A stretch of 41,021 nucleotides of DNA from Corallococcus sp. (lineage in GTDB: Bacteria > Bacillota > Clostridia > Christensenellales > CAG-314), in contig JAMPHX010000005.1 in NCBI GenBank assembly GCA_023663205.1, positions 1 to 41,021 on the forward strand, given 5' to 3'. How positions within the stretch are numbered: position 1 is the first letter of the stretch; each line of letters starts with the position of its first letter. The notes under the pieces were generated by a model, which had not been told where the DNA came from, searched no databases, and saw only the letters and a program-made list of their open reading frames with translations. The position numbers and the translations under genes are program-made. Below are positions 39,147 to 41,021 of this stretch, one piece after another.

Positions 39147-41021
39147 TTACGCAACCGGTTGGTCGTCGCAATTGCAAGTCCAATCACCGAGGAAATTGAG
39201 CATTGCGCCTTTGCCCGTTACAAACGTCCAAGTGTTTTCCATATCCCATTTGACATATCCGTAAACCGTCTTTTTGCCCGTGATGTAATTTCTGTCGTAA
39301 ACTTGCACGTTGAAGTTGGTATTGTGTTCTTCCATTGTAGCATAGCAACCCGATACTAGTGCGTCGGCATTGATATTGTAGTTACCCATAATACCCGACG
39401 CGTTCTTTTGACAGGTGAGGATTTCCAAATTTTTGTAGAAATGTCTGCCTATCGATATGCATTCGGAAATACGAAGTATACCCGTGCCTTGTTGATATCC
39501 TATCATTCCGCCTATACGGCTTGTGCCGCTGTTTACCAAAATACCGCTGCTTTGGCAGTTACGGATTTCCAATCTGAATTCCTTATCCGTAGTTGCCGCA
39601 TACGTGCTGTCGTACTCCGCAACGATACCGCCCATACTGTAACCTCCGCAGAAAATGTACGTGGACGAGTAGCAGTTTGTGACGTATACTCTAAGGTCGT
39701 TTGCAAGTCCGCTTCCGCTGGGTTGAATAAATCCTATTATTCCGCCTGCGCGGTTACCCGACGAACGGATTGAATACAGCGTATCTTGGAAGGTTTCCTT
39801 GACGGTTCCGTCGGCATTTATTTCGGGAAGCGGGTTATCGATGGAAATTTGGTCTACATAAGTTGCCGTTTCGCCTTCGTATATTTGACCGATTAAGCCG
39901 CCTACGCGTTGACCGCCGCTTGCCGATACCTTTGTAAGCGCGATGTTGTAGAAATATCCTCCGCGAACTTCGCCGACGATACCTACTCTCTGCGCGCTTC
40001 CGCCGTCAAGCACTATGTTATCAAACTTGATGTTTTCGATTGTGCCGCCCTTGACGCCGTAGAATACCGACGCTTGCGAGTTGCCCGTAGTCTTAACGGT
40101 AATTCCCGAAACGGTATGACCTTGTCCGTTTAGCAGTCCTTTGAAGGATTCCGCACCCGAAGAATACGGTTTGCCCGTAAAGTCAAGGCACTTGGTAAGC
40201 ATATAGATTGTTTCCGACGGAACTTCCGTGCCTATGGGCGTACCGCCCGCAACCTTGGCAAAGTCTTCGTGAGTGGCAATATTTACAACCTTAACCTGAG
40301 TTTGGTATACCTGCGAAGTTATATCGCCCTTTACGTTTGCAAGCGCGTAATAAACATAGTATGCACCGCTGTTGTCGTTTTTAAATTGGAAGTTTACCGA
40401 CGTATCTCTGAAATCGTAGCGTTTTACGCCGTCGACGGATTTTATCGTATCGGCAGTAAACGTCAACGGTGTTGCGGAAGATATAGAGTAAAGCGAACCC
40501 GTAACGCTGTTGAGAGCGCCGCTTATAATATATCCGTCGCGGTTCACCGTAAGCGACGCGCCTGTAATAAAGTCTACCTGCGCGGTTGTGCTTGCAACGT
40601 ATACTTTGTAGGTAAACTCCTTGCTTTCGTCACCGCCCGCAAGAGTAACCTTGTGGGTTATTTTGTATACGCCCGCCACGTTGGGATTGTAACCGTTTAC
40701 TTCGGCAAAATCCTTATCTGCGGAACTATCCGTCAAAGCGTACTTGTAGGTTGTTTGTACGGTGTACTGACTGTTCGTCAACAATGTTCCGTTGTAGTAT
40801 GCGCCGTTTTCCACACTTACGGCAGGTTCGGCGTATTGACGGTAAATATCTATTATGATTCTGCCGCCGTCGTCTATAATTTCGCCCGTTTCCGCAACCA
40901 TTACAAAAATGTTGCCTATCGAGGGAGCGTCCTTTTTGATAATAATTTCAAAGTCGCGGGTAACGCTTCTGTTGAGGTAGGATATCGTTGCCGTAAGCGT
41001 AACCTTGGTATCCTTATCGGT
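39147..41021 (-). CDS. Large surface protein with GLUG repeats, 5' end outside window
   Basis: The frame is open to the window edge and beyond the in-frame ATG at 40901, so at least 625 C-terminal residues are shown. The part nearest the edge (VTLTATISYLNRSVTRDFEI) looks like a bacterial Ig-like repeat, followed by another beta-sandwich-like segment (VAGVYKITHKVTLAGG). From about 40150 downward the sequence is a right-handed beta-helix with GLUG-type repeats: FKGLLNGQGHTVSGI, then GGLIGQ, GGIIGF, GGIVAEY and GGMIGY, each about 40-60 residues apart. It ends without an LPXTG motif or membrane helix, so anchoring must be N-terminal or by another means. Probably a secreted or cell-surface adhesin-like protein. 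Confidence 0.8.
   Translation of the reverse strand, partial: TDKDTKVTLTATISYLNRSVTRDFEIIIKKDAPSIGNIFVMVAETGEIIDDGGRIIIDIYRQYAEPAVSVENGAYYNGTLLTNSQYTVQTTYKYALTDSSADKDFAEVNGYNPNVAGVYKITHKVTLAGGDESKEFTYKVYVASTTAQVDFITGASLTVNRDGYIISGALNSVTGSLYSISSATPLTFTADTIKSVDGVKRYDFRDTSVNFQFKNDNSGAYYVYYALANVKGDITSQVYQTQVKVVNIATHEDFAKVAGGTPIGTEVPSETIYMLTKCLDFTGKPYSSGAESFKGLLNGQGHTVSGITVKTTGNSQASVFYGVKGGTIENIKFDNIVLDGGSAQRVGIVGEVRGGYFYNIALTKVSASGGQRVGGLIGQIYEGETATYVDQISIDNPLPEINADGTVKETFQDTLYSIRSSGNRAGGIIGFIQPSGSGLANDLRVYVTNCYSSTYIFCGGYSMGGIVAEYDSTYAATTDKEFRLEIRNCQSSGILVNSGTSRIGGMIGYQQGTGILRISECISIGRHFYKNLEILTCQKNASGIMGNYNINADALVSGCYATMEEHNTNFNVQVYDRNYITGKKTVYGYVKWDMENTWTFVTGKGAMLNFLGDWTCNCDDQPVA

Noticed and set aside
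1..41021. CRISPR array
   Set aside because: No regularly spaced repeats of 24-40 bp were seen; the only direct repeat pair (21 bp, 107-bp period) has two copies.

Overview
The window looks like a chromosome segment of a Gram-positive Clostridia-type Bacillota, probably a gut lineage. The evidence is a DnaD/DnaI-type helicase-loading pair, sigma-A promoters with near-consensus hexamers, lipoproteins with clear lipoboxes, AGGAGG-type ribosome binding sites, and an elongator tRNA-Met that closely resembles the Bacillus one. Genus and species cannot be read from the sequence.

Layout. (1) 1-1740: the end of a DUF421 membrane protein, a stretch with gene debris, and a DUF3899 membrane protein. (2) 2052-11818, minus strand: a complete oligopeptide ABC operon (oppA-B-C-D-F) behind a perfect promoter and a long leader with an internal terminator. 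Both ATPases and one permease carry large unusual insertions. (3) 11819-12510: no gene, but promoter, repeats and a strong terminator, a candidate non-coding transcript. (4) 12771-16159: an M1-type metallopeptidase lipoprotein, an RNA 2',3'-cyclic phosphodiesterase, a frameshifted gene remnant and yqeY. (5) 16170-21929: a giant coiled-coil protein with decayed Rad50/SMC-type ATPase ends, divergent from a DnaD/DnaI-like pair, then tRNA-Thr. (6) 22474-30039, minus strand: isomerase/epimerase, class II aldolase, binding protein, double permease, ATPase and MgtC, apparently one operon. Its promoter has an 8-G tract in the spacer. (7) 30362-32520: a three-gene cassette of phage-tail-like and collagen-like proteins without other phage genes.

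(8) 32698-38812 is an accessory zone interleaved with tRNA genes (Ala; then Met-Glu-Val). It holds a two-gene unit in which a DNA methyltransferase is translationally coupled to an HhH-GPD DNA-glycosylase-like protein with a [4Fe-4S]-type cysteine motif. It also holds a tandem-TIR protein of very AT-rich composition, and a broken ABC-F antibiotic-resistance-type gene with a leader attenuator, fused by deletion to a membrane-protein remnant. (9) 39147-41021: the C-terminal part of a large GLUG-repeat surface protein that runs off the window.

The best candidate for an undescribed system is the glycosylase-methyltransferase pair at 32905-35021. It looks like a restriction-modification-like module whose restriction component would act by base excision. 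The tandem-TIR protein next door fits a small defence cluster at a tRNA hotspot. Operon (6) is best read as sugar-phosphate or related uptake plus catabolism rather than iron uptake, because of its aldolase and isomerase partners.
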